The position numbers were made by a program, and so were the translations under genes. Below, piece after piece: positions 1-13,700 of a stretch of DNA of 64,000 bases; within the stretch, counting starts at the first letter, position 1; every line of letters starts with the position of its first letter. Below the pieces are notes generated by a model that saw only the letters and a list, made by a program, of their open reading frames with translations, made no database searches and was not told the DNA's origin. The stretch is taken from assembly GCF_049243985.1 (NCBI RefSeq), contig NC_135372.1, forward strand, positions 93,549,318 to 93,613,317. Direction: 5' to 3'. The stretch is from Paroedura picta. Taxonomy: Eukaryota; Chordata; Lepidosauria; Squamata; Gekkonidae.

Positions 1-972
1 TTGCAGAAATTATTTTCAAGTCAAAAAGATGCTTGAGATGGCTGTGCCTTTTCAGGCATCACTTTGTACCTCAAAGCAGTGATTTATATTACCACCTCTC
101 ATCCTCCTTATCCATTCTCAAGCCCTGCGTCTTCCATCAAACCCTTGTCTTAACTTCTCTGTCTTCATCCCCAAATGAAATCATTGCAACAGCATTTGCT
201 TTCATTCATCCTGCCTCTTCCCTTCTCCTATCCAATTTCATGTTGTTAACTTCCCGTAGCCAAGGACCTCTGGTGGAAGAGGAAAGAGCTGTCAAGTCAC
301 AATTGCCTGATGGCATCCCTGTGGGTTTTTTCAAGGCAAGAGATGTTCAGAGGTGGTTTGCCATTGTGTGCCTCCACACTTGGACCCTGGTATCATGTGG
401 AGGTCTCCCATACAAATACTTCCCAGGACTGACCCTGCTCTGCTTCTGAGATCTTATGAGATCAAGCTAGGTTGGGCTATATTTTGCTTAAATTCTGGTC
501 AAAACAATATGATAACATTAAATGCAACAAAACTAGGAAGATGGATTTACAAAAACAAGACAGATGGGAATCCCATGAGGAAGATAATGTCAGGTAACTA
601 TGCTAATGTGTGAGTTTGAAACTGAAATCATTGTTCAGAAATGACCTCCTCTGCTCCCGAAGCAAAGTTGTCCAATGCAGGTCTGACTCTCTGCAAGCCA
701 AGTCATTCCACGTTAGCTGAAACATGACTGTCTAACTCTAAAATATCATCTGCAACTAACTGCTCTCCAGCCAGATGGTAAAATGTGGGGCTTCCTGGAT
801 AATAAATATAGGAGATGTCTTTGCACTGTCCAGAGCCTCAAATGCACTTCTGAATTCATTAGACCTATGAAAAGCAACTTATCGACAGCCTTCCAGATTA
901 GTTAAGCAGAAGCGAGGCAGGCTATGATTTCTAAAGGGGCAAACAATAGGAGCTTTTCCTACCAGTTGCTCA
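1..972. other. Flank downstream of TULP1
   Basis: No gene is seen. In mammals TEAD3 follows TULP1, but no TEAD exon is visible here. The only recognisable item is a 5S-derived SINE at about 270-481; the rest is unassigned. Confidence 0.5.
270..481 (-). repeat. 5S rRNA-derived SINE
   Basis: Antisense copy. 'ctgaccctgctctgcttctgagatcttatgagatc' region (about 427-465) is the reverse complement of the 5S rRNA internal promoter area, preceded by the family body 'ggcaagagatgttcag', 'aggtggtttgccattg'. The same layout recurs at 19.1, 33.7 and 51.5 kb. Confidence 0.65.
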
Positions 973-1583
973 TTTATTGGTCATTAACAGTACAGAACAA
1001 AATACTTCCCTTTCACTTAAATTGTAAATTACCAAATACCGCCCCCCCCCCCCAATAAATCTAAGCAATACAAATGTTTCTGGGATTCAGAGTGCCAAGC
1101 CAATGCTAGCCTCAGCTGTTATGTATGCAGGAAGTGACTATTTGATAGTCTGAGATTCTTAGCTGGTTCCAAATCCCTTGAGAGTGAGTAAATTAAGTAA
1201 GAAAACACAAATGCTATAGTTTCTAAGAGTCACAGTCCAAGACACCACAGCTTAAAGCAGCTGTGTTCTGGGGTTCATCATTATTTCTCACACAAGAGCC
1301 TGTGCCAAAGATGTGGATGGGCACATCATGTAGTCAGTTAAACCGTACTCTGTGAATAAGGATTCAGGTTTACTGATTCTGTCAGGATTTCATAGAAGTC
1401 ATATCCAGTTGATCCTTGCCAGGATGCAGTGGAACTCTTGTGAGGCTGTGACTGGTCCACATCTTCTCTGTTGACTTCTGTCATAAACTAATTGTTATCT
1501 GCAGGAGCCATTCCAGAGAGAAGGAATCTTGCCACCATGTCCCAGATGAAGCATACCCTGCGTGTGGGAGGATCTTTGGAGTG
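973..1583 (-). other. TULP1: Probable TULP1 3' UTR with poly(A) signal
   Basis: No coding sequence. The first clear minus-strand AATAAA after the stop codon is at 973-978, which would make a 3' UTR of roughly 600 nt. Inferred from signal and position only; no transcript evidence. Confidence 0.45.
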
Positions 1584-1717
1584 CTATTCGCAGGCCAACT
1601 TCCCGTCAAAGCTGGACAAGGCAATGGAAAAAGCCTGCACTGCACAAAGAGGGTAGTTGTAGTCCATGGTAAAAGCATCATCAGATATCCGGCCAAACTG
1701 CATGACAATGTAGTCAA
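1584..1717 (-). CDS. TULP1: TULP1 exon 14 (C-terminus and stop)
   Basis: Residues 506-549 and stop TAG at 1584-1586. After the split codon: [43 protein letters not shown]. Acceptor TTTTCTTATAG|TT. The split codon joins C from exon 13 to TT here and reads Leu where tubby proteins usually have Pro (NDPDYIV). Confidence 0.95.
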
Positions 1718-4700
1718 CTATAAGAAAAGAGATAAGACATTATCAGTTCAGGAGATGAACAAAATTTAGACAAAGAAAAACAGTAATGACAGCTTTTGGG
1801 CCTCTGTCTAATTTAGCACAGGCAGATATGGGGAGGTGCTAGAATATGGTACCAATGTACACTTCTGCACAGGAACATCACTCTGCTGCTTTAGCACTAA
1901 TCATATGAGAAAGAAAAGCTGACCACCATCTTACAAGTAGGTGTGATGCAGCATGGAAGAGCTCTTTGCCTACCTGAACACACTTTGGGCTCTACCATAA
2001 CACTGTCTTGTCTTTATTATTACGGTACTAGACCAGTAGTCAAATTACAAAGTACATAAGAACATCTGGCATGTACAAAGTACATAAAAGAATCATTGAT
2101 TACTAAAATAGTATAAAATTTGAAAACATTCAAGCTATAAGAATCAACATTCTAATTTTAAAACTCACAAGCATTATCTCAAGCAATTGAGACTATCTCT
2201 ACCTAAGTTGCTCTGAATCCACCCAGCTCTTCCTTGTTTTGATTGCTCTCCAAGCAAATCTGGCCACAACAGAAGTTATTTCTGTACTTTTGTCTGACAA
2301 TGTGTCTTTGATCACCTCTGAGTTGTGTTTATTCTGTAGGGATGGTATAAATTCTCTCCAAGTACCAACCAGCATTTCCAATGGTGCAATCCAGGTGAAA
2401 ACAGGCATGTATTCTGTCCAGACCAGAATATTGATATGTACGTCCATGTACTGGTTAAAATTGCTTTTTTCCACAAAGTCAGTCATAACACAATAGATGA
2501 GCCTGTGATCTGATTTAGCTGAAAACAACTTCCCATGCTTCTCAGCCCCTTTCTGCATTTCTGGCTTTAACAGTAAATTCAGAGATGAACCTAAGGTGCT
2601 CAGCTAATATTGTCACCTGGGGAAGGTCTTGCCTTTCCAGTGTTTCCGGTCTTGCCCTGAATGGACTGATTTTGCTATATGGATCGTATCTCTTCTTCCA
2701 GTGTCAAAGCCATTTTGCTAATATGAAGCGGAACAAAGCATTTTATCCAGTTCCCTCTTGTCCAAATGTTAAGGAGGAGAGACCATGAAGGGGAAAGAAA
2801 AGAGCAGAGCAGAGTTCAGGAGGTGACCAGCCACCTGCTGAGCAACGAACTGCTGTTTCCTCAACAGAGCTACCAAGTAAGAATATTTCTTTTCTCAGCT
2901 GGGTGACAGGGCAGAAGAAGCCGTATGTGCTGCCTCCCCCAAGAGAACTGCCCCCTCACCAGAATTCCTCACCAAAGCATTTGTGGCATTCTAGAACTCT
3001 CTCTGACTTACTGTTTTGGCCATGACTCCCTTTGTTACAAGTGAGGGTAACAAGAAATCTGTAAAAATAACTGGGGCCCCTAGCAGGTCCTTTCTGTCCT
3101 GTAACCTTACACTCTAGACAGTTACATCTCCTGATTGGGCTGGACAGGTGACAACCCGTCACTCTGCAAAACTGCTTTGCTGCTTCTGTTTGCTGTACTG
3201 AGGTGGATCCCACAGTATCCACGGCCCCAGCCCTCTTGTGGGAGATGGGAGTCCCATATATTTATTGTCTCGTTGTACTAGAGTTGTTAAACCAGATGTC
3301 TTCTGCACAACGGATTAGGCTGCAATCACCACTTGTTTGTGCGCAGGGCTAATTCCAACTTTTGCATGGAATCAGGCCAGGCCTGATTGTAGAGAAATCA
3401 GCAGGAAGAGTGGGAGCAATGCCCGACTAGGACCTGTGTTCCCTTTTATACCCTGGGATCCATCGCTGTGTATGCTGGGTCTGGGCCGTGTGTAAGGGGT
3501 AAAACGCAGGCTGTCCCCAGCCAGCCATTGCTTCTACCCTCCTCACCACCAAGCATCACTTCTGTCATCTACCCTTGCAGCCTTATTTTTTAAAAAAGAA
3601 CATGAACGATCATGTTGCAACACGATTCTAAAGTAACAAAATAGCAACCCCTCTATTTGCTACCATGTTTGGTTGGCACCTTTCCTTGTTTCTATTTTTT
3701 CTTTATTTAAGTGAAATCAGGAAATGCCAGCATGTGTGTGTGTGTGTGGGGGGGGGGGAGGGGAATGGTGCAATAAAACAGCCCACTTCTTAAATCTCCT
3801 TATTTGTGTTGTAACAGTTTTGTGTTACAACTGAATCATGGTAGTTTTTAAAAAAACAAAACAAATTATTTCGGACATGAGTGGGGCGCTCAAATGGTGC
3901 TAGTAGATGATTAGGGAGTTTTCGCCACACGGCCATGATAGACGGGTAAGATAGTGGGAAGTTTTGACTTCCCGTCCCTCGGCTCTCCAGTGCGTACACA
4001 AATCCTGGGTGCAAACAGTGGGGAGAGTGGGCCAAAGGCTCCCCAAGTGGTTGCTGGAAAAAGTTCAGGAGAGCTGGGTCTCAGCAAAAACCCAGGGGGC
4101 AGCACGACATAACACCTCTGTGTGGTCGATGCCTCTGTCAACAACATGAACACAATGAATATTCACAACCTAGGGTCTTGAGCTCAGATATTTAAAATTG
4201 GTGTGAGGGGCTGATACTGATAAGGCCCATGGTGTGGCAAAATCAGGCAATCTAATTTCCCTTTCTGCACCTTTTCAAGTGTTGAAACAGAGCTGTGTGA
4301 TGTGGGGGATGACACAATATCATCCAGTCCCACAGCACCACTCTCAGCAATTTAAATAGCCTAATTAACGTGGTGTTGGCATTTATGGGTTGGACCCATA
4401 GACACTGTGATAATGTGTAGTTGCCCCAAGAAAACAGTCAAACTGATGCTGGATGTTTCTGAGCTCACTGGACAATGTAGCTTGAGTCTTGTGATACATA
4501 TGGCCCAATATATGCTTTAACTGGATGGAGGAGGAAGAGGTGAGTCTTAATTTTACTTTTTCTGCTTAGTGCTTCAATGCAGCTGACAACCTCTTAAATG
4601 AATTTCAGCCTCTGATGTTGCACATTCAAGGCATTAATCAGAAGCCAAGAAGAACTGCAAGAAAATCAGTGTTCCCTCGCAGAATCAGAGCCTCAGTGAT

Positions 4701-7700
4701 CTTATCTGCTTGGCAATGTGCCTCTGCCAGCACCTCCAGTTAAGGATTAGGCCACAGGTGATGTGAAAGGCTTCTGTTTGAGACTCTGTACAGCCACTGT
4801 TAGTCTGAGTAGACAATACTGGCCTTGATGGGCCAAGACTCTGCATCAGTATAAGGTAGCTTCATGGGTATATGCAAGTGATCCAGTAAACAAAACAGCA
4901 GAGTTGTCACCTCTTAAGGGTGTCCACAGTTCCTTTTACATCACCCCTCTTAGCTGACTGCAAGCATTTTAAAGAATAACTAATGCATGGGGGGTATTCC
5001 CCCATAAAGTTTTCTGGGCAAAATTAGTGTAGTGGTTAAGAATTGTTGTTGTTGTTAGTTGTGAAGTCGTGTCTGACCCATCGTGACCCCATGGACAATG
5101 ATCCTCCAGGCCTTCCTGTCCTCTACCATTCCTCGAAGTCCATTTAAGTTTGCACCTACGGCTTCAGTGACTCCATCCGGCCACCTCATTCTCTGTCGCC
5201 CCCTTCTTCTTTTGCCCTCAATCACTCCCAGCATTAGGCTCTTCTCCAGGGAGGTGGCCAAAGTATTTGAGTTTCATCTTCAAGATCTGGCCTTCTAGGG
5301 AGCAGTCAGGGCTGATCTCCTTTAGGACTGACCAGTTTGTTTGCCTTGCAGTCCAAGGGACTTGCAAGAGTCTTCTCCAGCACCAGAGTTCAAAAGCCTC
5401 AGTTCTTTGACGCTCGGCCTTCCTTATGGTCCAACTTTCACAGCCATACATTGCAACTGGGAAGACCATAGCCTTGACTAGACGCACGTTTGTTGGCAGG
5501 GTGAAGTCCCTGCTTTTTAGGATGCTGTCTAGATTTGCCATAGTGGGTAAGAATGGTGGCTTCTAATCTGGTGGGCTGGGTTTAATTCCCTGATCCTCCA
5601 CATGCAGTCAGCTGAGTGATCTTGGGCCAGTCACAGTCCAGTAATCTGTGTTCTCACAGAGCAGTCCTGTCAGAGCTCTCTCAGCCTCACCTACCTCACA
5701 GGGTGTCTGTTATGGGGAGAGAAAGGGAAAGTGATGGTAAGCCGCTTTGAGACTCCTTCGGGTGGTGAAAATCAGGGTATGAAAACCAACTGTTCTTCTT
5801 CTAAAATTCTGGACAAGAATCTGAATTATACTGGAATAACATTGTATTTAAAGAGCCAGAATAATCCTGTTTATTTTTGTTGCCACAGACTAACACAGCT
5901 ACCCATCTGGAGTTCCTGTCCACTGGGTGAATCAATGAATATCCGACAGTAATGGAGTGTAGCTGAAACTTCCTGGGATGCCTAATAAGTGTAGATGGAG
6001 GCTGTGTTATCTCAGGATGGCAACTCTGTGATAAAACCCTCTGAATCTAATTGGGTTAAACAGGACTAACACCAGGTGTGCATCCCTCTTCAGCAGGATC
6101 TGTGCAGTCACTGCCACCCTGCTATCTCACCCCCTTCCCCTCATCTTGTCCAATGTGAAATTTAGAGCAAATGTTTTTAAGTGAAGGATACATATTGACA
6201 GCAAGCACTGCTGACCAGTCTGAACGTAGTCTATTATATAGAGTAAACAGAAATGTACAGTCTTCACACTATATCAGTGCCTCATGTATTTCACCCGTGT
6301 TTTGAGCTCACCTAGGAGAAATCATCATCCTGAGAAACAAAACAAAAACTCCCAGATTCGCCCCTTTTCAGATGTGCCTAACAAATCCGCACGGGTGGCC
6401 AAACAGTGGCTCTCCAGATGTCCATTAACTACAATTCCCATGAGCCCCTGACAGGGGCTCATAGGAATTGTAGTCTATAGATATCTGAAGAGCCACTGTT
6501 TGGCCACCCAATCTCTGCAGTCTGTTTACCCTCATGTGCCCTCTACTGGATCATTATCATAGGACTGCAGAAGAAATTCAGGGATCACCAAATAGCACAA
6601 TAATATAAGTGCGGCTGCTGTAGGGTAACCCACCCAGTCATGTCTTGTTTTCCTCTGAAATTCTCTAAAGAATTTGGATGCTTTGAGAGGTTTTTAAAAA
6701 ATTCTGTGCATTCCCATGCAGTGATGGTAACCATTTACAGATTGTACAAGGGTCCTTCTGAGTGAAAAAAGGAGTGTCAAATATATGCTGATTTATCATT
6801 CTGAATATGCACGCATACTTCCTACATTGTGCATGTTTACTGTTCAGTACATAAAATATTTAGCACCTGAACAAATGGCATTTGAACTTATTCCTCTTGC
6901 CAGGATCCTAAATTCATAGTGTTGGATCCTCTGACTCCTTTCTATATTGTGAAGAGTCTTATTTCAGAGGAAGGAAACCTTGTTCTACAGGAAAAGACTC
7001 CTTCCAGAGTAAACTCCCTTCTCCAGAACAAGAGAAGGGAGTTGGAGGATCCAACCTGTGACCTTGAAAGACTTTGAAATTTATGGAGAAAAAAAAGTGC
7101 TACCTCTACAGCAAGCCTGCCTACAGTGGCTGACGACATGTATCCAACCATTCAGTTACTCTGACAGAACAGTGTTTCCACTTACAGAAGAGGTTATGTA
7201 TGCCCCCCCCCAAACACTGATCCTGAAAAACTACTGACTCCCCACTGGAACAATATTTTTCAGGACTCATAGTGGCAGCAGGAGGGGAAGTTGCTCTGTG
7301 AAGTCTAACGGTAAAGTTAGACACCTGCCAGTCTGTTTGGAGCACCACGGCCTCATTTTTATGCTGGTTATGTCCAATAGCAGCATCTGGTGCTTCCTGC
7401 AGTGCTGGGTATTACTAAAAGTCCAGGAAAGGCCTCTGCAAAAGGAAGGGCCTCTTTGTGGGAAGCTAGCAGTGCAAACTGCCTTGACCATGTCAGTTCC
7501 TAGCTGAAGGAAGACCAGTATGAGTGGCAGTGTAGACTTTTGACATGCTTACACCTGAAATAAGAAGTCACCTCTCCTACCAGTTCTCTGCAGGAGCTCA
7601 TCTTTATTAAAGACACACCTAGGATAGATATTGCACATGTGTGCACAGATACACACCCACATACACCCAAACACAGGAAACCTTCTCTGAAATTTGCCAC

Positions 7701-10700
7701 ATAATAAAGCTAGTTTGTTGAACTGAAAGCAAGATTCTATTTGTACTGGGAGGACCAGATGTGCCTCACTTCCAGGGTAAGCTCAACTGTCGACTGCTAC
7801 TAGTACAGCAATCCAAGAGCTGCTCACCATGCCAGAAGGAAGGGACCAGTCCAAGTCGTCCTTCTGTGTTGCTGGCTTTCTGTTTGCTGGCTTTCTGGAG
7901 AGCCAGCTTGGTGTAGTGGTTAGGAGTGTGGACTTCTAATCTGGCAAGCTGGGTTGGATTCTGCACTCCCCCATATGCAGCCAGCTGGGTGACCTTGGGC
8001 TCGCCATGGCACTGATAAAGCTGTTCTGACCGAGCAGTAATATCAGGACTCTCTCAGCCTCACCCACCCCACAGGGTGTCTGTTGTGGGGAGAGGAATGG
8101 GAAGGCGACTGTAAGCCACTTTGAGACTCCTTCAGGTAGAGAAAAGCGGCATATAAGAGCCAACTCTTCTTCTTCTTCTAAATGGAGAACATGCTGCAGG
8201 ATTCTCTGTGGCACTGCAGAGTGTTCCTAGCTCCATTCTCATGCTCATGCAGGGGTGCCCTTGTTCTGCCCCTGTGCTGCAGAGCTTTGAGCAGAACAGC
8301 AACTAGTTTTCAGCTACCCCTCTTGGACACCTTAAATTAGAGCCATGTGGATACACCAGAGAAAATCTATTCACTCCCAAGGGCATCTGTTCTAAGGAAC
8401 TTACGGTCATTGCTGTGCACAATCTGGAAATTCTTGACAGAGGCGTGGGTGACCCTGCCATGGAAATTCAGCACATAGGACTGGGTCTCATCATTCCATG
8501 ATGGAGATTTGTTGTGCAGTTCAATTAAATTTTCCATTGTCTTGTTTTGCCATCTCTGGAGCAGCCCATCATTATCCTGGGGACAAGTGAGATAAGCACC
8601 AAAGTGAGGCACCTAAGAAAGAAAGACTATAACTGACTCCATTAAGTCTTCTGTCTGAAAAAGCGGCTTTAAATGTATATCCTGAAACTCTTGTTGGTCC
8701 CTAAGGTGCAACTGAACTTGAATCTAACATGAAGAGAGTTTCAGAGGGCAGCCATGTTGGTCTGTAGTAGAATCACTAGATATGAGTCCAGTTACAACTT
8801 AAGAGAACCATAAGACTTTGGAGGAATGAGCTTTCAAGAGCTCCGTTTGTCAGATATGTGACCAAATAGTTGGCAAAGGGTCCTTGGACCCCTAAAGTCT
8901 TGCTGGCCTCTAAGGTGCTACTGGACTTGGATCTAGTTAACTGCCTCCAGGAATCCTACCATTTCTGTACATGAGTGTATCTCCCTGTCAGTACTATCAG
9001 AGAGGAGTACAGCAATGGCAAGCCTGCCAGTTTGGGTGACGTTAAGTCCGTACCCCCCTCCCATCCCTAGTGCTGGGTTCAGCTATGTTAAGGCCTCCAC
9101 TCATTCTGCATCAGAACCTGCACAAGATGTATAAATAGCACCTTTGTCTTGCTTCTCTTAAGGGCAAACAAGGCAGCTTGCACAATGTAGGCAGTATTAA
9201 TATTAAGGTACCAAGGCATTAGAGCCTCTTGTGGCGCAGAGTGGTAAGGCAGCCGTCTGAAAGCTTTGCCCATAAGGATGGGAGTTCAATCCCAGCAGCC
9301 GGCTCAAGGTTGACTCAGCCTTCCATCCTTCCGAGGTCGGTAAAATGAGTACCCAGCTTGCTGGGGGGTAAACGGTCATGACTGGGGAAGGCACTGGCAA
9401 ACCACCCCGTATTGAGTCTGCCATGAAAACGCTAGAGGGCGTCACCCCAAGGGTCAGACATGACTCGGTGCTTGCACAGGGGATACCTTTACCTTTACCT
9501 TTACCTTTACCTTTACCTTTACCAAGGCATTACTTGCAAGTTTAGACTTCTGGGGTGGAATTCAAGCAAATTCACTGGCAGTCTTCAAGCAAAGGTTGGA
9601 TACACACTTTTCTTGGATGCTTTAGGATGCTTAGGGCTGATCCTGCGTAGAGCAGGGGGTTGGACTAGATGGCCTGTATGGCCCCTTCCAACTCTATGAT
9701 TAAAAAAAAAAAGAATCGGGGACCTATGAATGAAAATCCTTAGCTGATACCCCCACGGATTCCTGTCTGCTCATTCTGTCCTGTGAAAAGTGTAGGAGAC
9801 AGATGAAATCTGCAATTATTATTTATTGTCTTTTTTTTTTACCATTACTTATCTGTACCTCACTCTTCCTCAGGCCATTTTCAGAAGGCTCTCATTTTAT
9901 CCTCAGAACACCCAAGAGATGATTCTTTTCCTTTCTTTCTTACCTGCCTGCCTACTTGATACTTTGCCCCCCTGCTAAACTCCACTCTCCTCACTCAAAT
10001 GTCTTCCTGGTCAGTTTGGTTTTCCTGTCATGGGGATTCCTGTGGTACCCTTGCAGCACAATAGGGACAGAACTGGAAAGGCTGGCTGCCCTTCCCACTT
10101 CACAGTTGCTAGTGTCTGAGCCTCTTGGTAAGGCTGGACCTCGAGAGCATGTTCTGCGTGTCTCTTGGCTTCTTGCATGATCTTCCTCTTGAAATTAGAA
10201 ACTCACTCTAGAGGTGTAAAGCATGACTGAGATTCAACCTGTGTAATTCTGAGGCCTTCTTACATTTGTCCCTTATTATTGCATGCTTTGCTAATATGGA
10301 GCATCATGTACACGGATGTTACTCAAAATGAAACTGTATCTTTGGTCAGTGACTCACATTTCGGGGTCGGATTGGAATTCTTTCATTGTCTGAATCCATT
10401 CCAGGGATGATCACTGTCATTTTTCGAGGTCCTTTGAATCCCAATACATTTGTCTCCTGAAACAGATCCCCCCCCAAATTATCCAGAACTTGTGTATGAG
10501 AGCGGTGGTATAAAAGAGAAATGCTGATCACCACTTCGGGGCCAGTGGGTGAATTTCCTCCAGGCCGGACTGACCCGGGATTCTGGTTTGGGGAGGGGGC
10601 ATAATCTAGGCATGGAACTGGGGTCACTGCTAGTTGGGAATTTCTTGCATTCTGTAGGGAGTGGACTAGACTACTCTGCATGTCGCTTCCAACTCTATGG

Positions 10701-13700
10701 TTCTGTGATTCTAGGGCCTATCATGCTTAGCTGCTGAGATCTGATGGGATTGGACTTGCCTGGGCTGTCCAGGTTGGGCTGTTTCAAAGGATGCATAACA
10801 GGTGATGCACTACTCTTCACTGGACTGATGCTAAAGATGTATACAGGTTTGGAAAAGATCTGTGCTTAAAGACATAAGATATGTCTGTGGCTGTTTTAGA
10901 TAAATATTTGGAAACTTCAGCTGCTCCTGAGTATGGTGACCAGGTAGCATGCTACAAAGGGTTGCAAAGAATATTCAATGCCAGTTCTCAAAGGGCTACA
11001 CTGGCTTCCATTTTCTGGGCACATTTCAAAGGCTTGAAATATTATCTCTGTGTGTTTTAAATCTTTGCTTATGGTATCATTGACTGTGAATATAATAAAT
11101 GCTCATGTTAAACAGGGGCTCCTTGCTGTTGTAGAAATTACCATCTAGAGAGGTGTGTCAAGCTCCTTCCTCATTAAACTTTAGGAGAAGGATTAAGATC
11201 TCTGGCTCTTCAACTAGTTCTGTTGTGCAGAATGCCAATAAATATTTTTAGAACATATACTTTTTCTGTTTGATTAAGCTCATTGTGCTTTTGTGATATT
11301 TACTGAGTGGGATGTTGTTTTGCTTTATCTTTTTGTAAATCTTTTTGGAAGACTCAGCTATAATTAAATTATGCTTTTATAAAATAAAGGAATGTACGAA
11401 GTCTATACAGAACTCATATGAGCCATAAGAACAATAAGACCGCCTGTCTTTTGAAAGTCTGCATTCTCCTTTGTCTGTCTTTGAAAAAACACAGCAGGCA
11501 TGGTTGCTTCACTCCCCAAAGTTACACCCTGTGGAGTGGACATTGTGTATTGCCCATGAGTCAGAGTATATTTGATCTTCCATTTGGATGGACCTTATGG
11601 CCCATTTAGGGGCAGTTTTTACAATGTGCTGAAATTGCACAGAATTCTCCTGGCACAGAGTACAAAAACAGAAAGCCAGTGTGGTGTATTGGTTAGAGTA
11701 CTGGGAAGACCTCAGTTCAAATTGCCTCCTGGTGCCTGTTTACACATTACAGAGTACACAGGCTGGATCAGGGATTCCCATCCTATCTTTTATGTAACAA
11801 TCAGACTTGAGTTCTCCTCTGTTCTTGAGCATGTGGTGCCTAATTCAAATGCTATCTCTTGGAGAGAATGAACTTCAACCCCTCCCAACCATTTCTGGAT
11901 TTGAAAAGATCCTGAGCATGTTGAGAAAACCCACCAGTGTACATGTGGCCAAGCAGCAATCTGCAAAGTCCCATTTCAGGTTGGGAAAATCATGCAGGAT
12001 GTAGGGGAAGGCTGAAGCCCCTTCTTCACCTGCACCACATTCATGATCTGAATCAGGCACTGCACATGCAGCATCCAAGAGGAGAACCCACAGTTTCTGC
12101 CTGTTACACAAGATAGAGTGGGGACCCGGACCTCACCTGTACACTCTGCAATGGGTAAACTGATTGCATGCATCAGTCCAGAAGTCAAAAATAGAAATCC
12201 AAATAGCACAAATCTATTAGGTTTTTTTCGTATTTAATGAATGTATTTCTAATTGTCAACTATCAGTATCCATTAATTTCCAAATATCAGAATTACACAA
12301 ATAACATAAATTGTGCATCTTCAATGTAGAGAAAGTTACTTCATCTTTTGTTTGGATATGATAGCCCCTAGTGGACAGAAAAACACAGATCTTACATGTT
12401 ATTTATAACTCTGACATCTTGCTACTGACCCATGGTCCTTTAATTAAAATAGAGTGCTAACATCTGTGTTATCAGGGCATGCTTTTTAAGAACAGCTTTA
12501 GACAGTGTAAATGGGCATGTGAGGCGAAACGGTCCTGTCAAAAACAGATCTCTTGCCTAAGTGATTCATGTTCTTGTCTCATATTCCAAGTGAAATGTGA
12601 TAACTGTGAAACATTCAGGTATGTTGCTGATTGGATTTGTTTTTGCTGGATGCATAATTTATGTTATTTATGTAATTCTGACACTGCCTAACTGTAGATA
12701 TTGACTGGCAATCACTGGTGAAGATACAGAAAGCGGGATAAGAATACCTGGGACCCCGTTTGGTTGCCGATATCTAGAAATTAATGGATACTGATAAGTT
12801 GAAAATTAGAAACACATTCATTAAATAAGAAAAAAAAGACTTTTAATGCATTTGTGCCATTTGGATTTGGATTTTTGATGAGAAATCTATGGTGTTCTTT
12901 CTATTCAGGGCCTGGGCCAGTCTTTGTCATCACTCAAAGAGACGTGGTAGACTGGAGTTGAAATTGCTCACATCACCCTGAGCTCCTGGGAGGACGAACA
13001 GAATAAAAACATGGGGGAGGGAGAGAGAGAGAGAGAAGTTGAGCAAGGGGTTTCTCAGAATGCAGATGGAGGGGGAAAAAACTCACAGGCTGGTGACTTA
13101 CATAAATAACTGCTGCGAGTTCCTGGCGTGCATTTGACCAGTCAGAGTTTGCTCTGTCAGGATTTACGCCATTATCAAACACCGTAAATCTTGTGCCCAT
13201 CAAATTGGACCTAAAAGTGAAACAAATCCCAAAAGTACAGAAATCGTGGGGGTTAGAAAGAGATGACGTCAGCGTAGTTCCCCAGTATTCTGTTTTAATA
13301 AACATCATTCCATTCTCACATTACACTTGAAGCTCACGTAGGTTGCAGCATGTGTGAGTGGGTGGGTGGAAGTGTGGATGGGATAAAGAGGGCATGGAAG
13401 GGTCACTCAGGAAGCCTGCAGGGCTTCTAGGACATTTTCCAACCTGAAACAATCCCAGGAAGCACTCTTTGAGGAAACTCACATGGTCCCTGGGATACGC
13501 ATGGGCCACCTCAACAGGCCAAGTACCCTCCTCCCCCAGCCAGGACTGTTTCAGGCTGGGTACTCTGTATGGGGCGTTTATTTGCACAAGGACTTCTTGG
13601 CACTTCCTTCTAAAGGCCTCCTGGGTCTAGAATGTCATTGATCTCATGAATGCAGCCCCCCCCCCCCAGTACTGCAGCATTTCAGATGGAACAGAAGGAT

